Of a DNA stretch of 6,184 bases, positions 5,750 through 6,184 are shown piece by piece. The first letter of the stretch is position 1. Each line of letters begins with the position of its first letter. The DNA is from MGNI01 sp964353875 (lineage in GTDB: Bacteria > Chloroflexota > Anaerolineae > Anaerolineales > E44-bin32): the NCBI GenBank assembly GCA_964353875.1, contig CAYGXU010000152.1, positions 1-6,184 of the forward strand, in the 5' to 3' direction. The position numbers were made by a program, and so were the translations under genes. Below the pieces are notes generated by a model that saw nothing but the letters and a program-made list of their open reading frames with translations, searched no databases and was not told where the DNA came from.

Positions 5750-6125
5750 TCTTCTTCTCGAAGTACCCAGCGGTTCACTTACAGACATAGGATCACCAAA
5801 CAAACCCGCTTTGCCAGGTCAAATCCACCTGCTAATGCGAATTGAAAAGAAATGACCTTTAGGCGCAATCCCAAAAGGTTTCTTATGGTTCATCAGGTCA
5901 AGGTTCTCGGCAATACCACCAAAAAACGCAATGCGTATGTCGAAGCCCGGATAATCGTTAATAAATCATGACAGCTTCGCGAGTATTATGCGCGTGATCA
6001 TCGTCGAATCCCATTCGTATCTTATTGAATCCAACCTGGTGAAGGAACGGTTCCTTGATAAGATCTGAAAGTTGAGTGGATCTTGCTTAAGATATCCGTA
6101 ACTGCTCAGCCATATCATCTTTCAT
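5744..6125 (-). pseudogene. Decayed protein-coding gene of unknown family
   Basis: Read on the minus strand from ATG 6125, the translation looks like real protein but is broken: MKDDMAEQLRIS, stop TAA (6089-6087), then 42 open codons including FLHQVGFNKIRMGFDDDHAH. A frameshift follows near 5960-5968, where TAA and TGA close both frames. The next segment is 48 codons including DYPGFDIRIAFFGGIAENLD and GIAPKGHFFSIRI up to TGA (5821-5819). Then PGKAGLFGDPMSVSEPLG runs to a final TGA at 5746-5744. In all this is about 127 codons with two stops and one frameshift. I do not recognise the family. The GGIAEN segment and the later KAGLFG faintly recall the C-terminal part of ROK-type sugar kinases, but that is a guess. 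Sequencing error could mimic the lesions, although three in 380 bases argues for decay. The antisense 39-codon ORF at 5852-5971 is less protein-like. Confidence 0.4.
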
Positions 6126-6184
6126 CCCGATTCGCCTATGACCCCCCTCTTATCCCCCCATTTGCGCCTTCGGGTCTCAGCCTA

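Larger units (their letters stand above)
5704..6184. other. 480-base end region without an intact gene
   Basis: No open frame of convincing length or coding character is present on either strand, and I see no tRNA-like folds. It contains a hairpin with a Shine-Dalgarno-like loop just after apgM (5725-5749) and a broken minus-strand gene (about 5744-6125). There are several short inverted repeats (AAGGAAC-G-GTTCCTT at 6042-6056; AAGATC/GATCTT at 6060-6084) and two C6 runs (6142-6147, 6154-6159) near the window end. A rho-independent terminator with a T tract is not evident for apgM, unless the 5725-5749 hairpin serves as one. Confidence 0.6.

Noticed and set aside
5819..5821. In-frame TGA in the right-end gene as a selenocysteine codon
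   Set aside because: The same gene also has a TAA and a frameshift, which fits decay better, and no clear SECIS-like hairpin follows the TGA.
5852..5971. 39-codon plus-strand ORF, highly basic
   Set aside because: It has no good ribosome binding site and no recognisable motif. The opposite strand gives a more protein-like reading across the same bases.
6130..6160. G-quadruplex on the minus strand from two G6 runs and a GGG
   Set aside because: Only three suitable G tracts occur, and the gap to the third is 13 bases, so the usual four-tract pattern is not met.

Overview
The window carries core central-carbon metabolism genes in two divergent transcription units, probably from a bacterium of the Chloroflexota (Anaerolineae-like). 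That placement is inference. It rests on the protein flavour (a YvcK with an N-terminal membrane extension, an archaeal-type phosphoglycerate mutase in a bacterial setting, a PGK starting MNKKTIRDID) and roughly balanced base composition. No marker gene in the window settles it.

Minus strand, 3187 down to 1: a probable operon of a YvcK/CofD-like protein (3187-1823), NAD-type glyceraldehyde-3-phosphate dehydrogenase gap (1792-779) and phosphoglycerate kinase pgk (733 to beyond position 1, C-terminus cut off). The gaps are about 30 and 33-45 bases. A near-consensus promoter (TTGACG, 17 bases, TATAGT) lies directly upstream, and its predicted +1 falls on the GTG start of yvcK.

Plus strand, 3307 to 5703: an ABC transporter ATPase of the MalK/MsmK/UgpC type (3307-4410), a strong hairpin terminator (4430-4459), then an archaeal-type cofactor-independent phosphoglycerate mutase, apgM (4492-5703). 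With gap and pgk, apgM covers three successive steps of lower glycolysis/gluconeogenesis (GAP to 1,3-BPG to 3-PG to 2-PG). YvcK homologues are UDP-GlcNAc-binding factors linked to gluconeogenic growth. The ATPase would energise sugar or polyol import, although no permease or binding protein is present here.

The 119-base divergent intergenic region (3188-3306) holds both promoters, a 12-bp perfect direct repeat and two dyads, so it could coordinate the two units. The last 480 bases (5704-6184) have no intact gene. On the minus strand they hold what looks like a decayed protein gene (about 5744-6125) broken by two stops and a frameshift. I see no mobile element, CRISPR array, RNA gene or wholly new system. 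The most interesting material is the divergent regulatory region and the broken gene at the right end.
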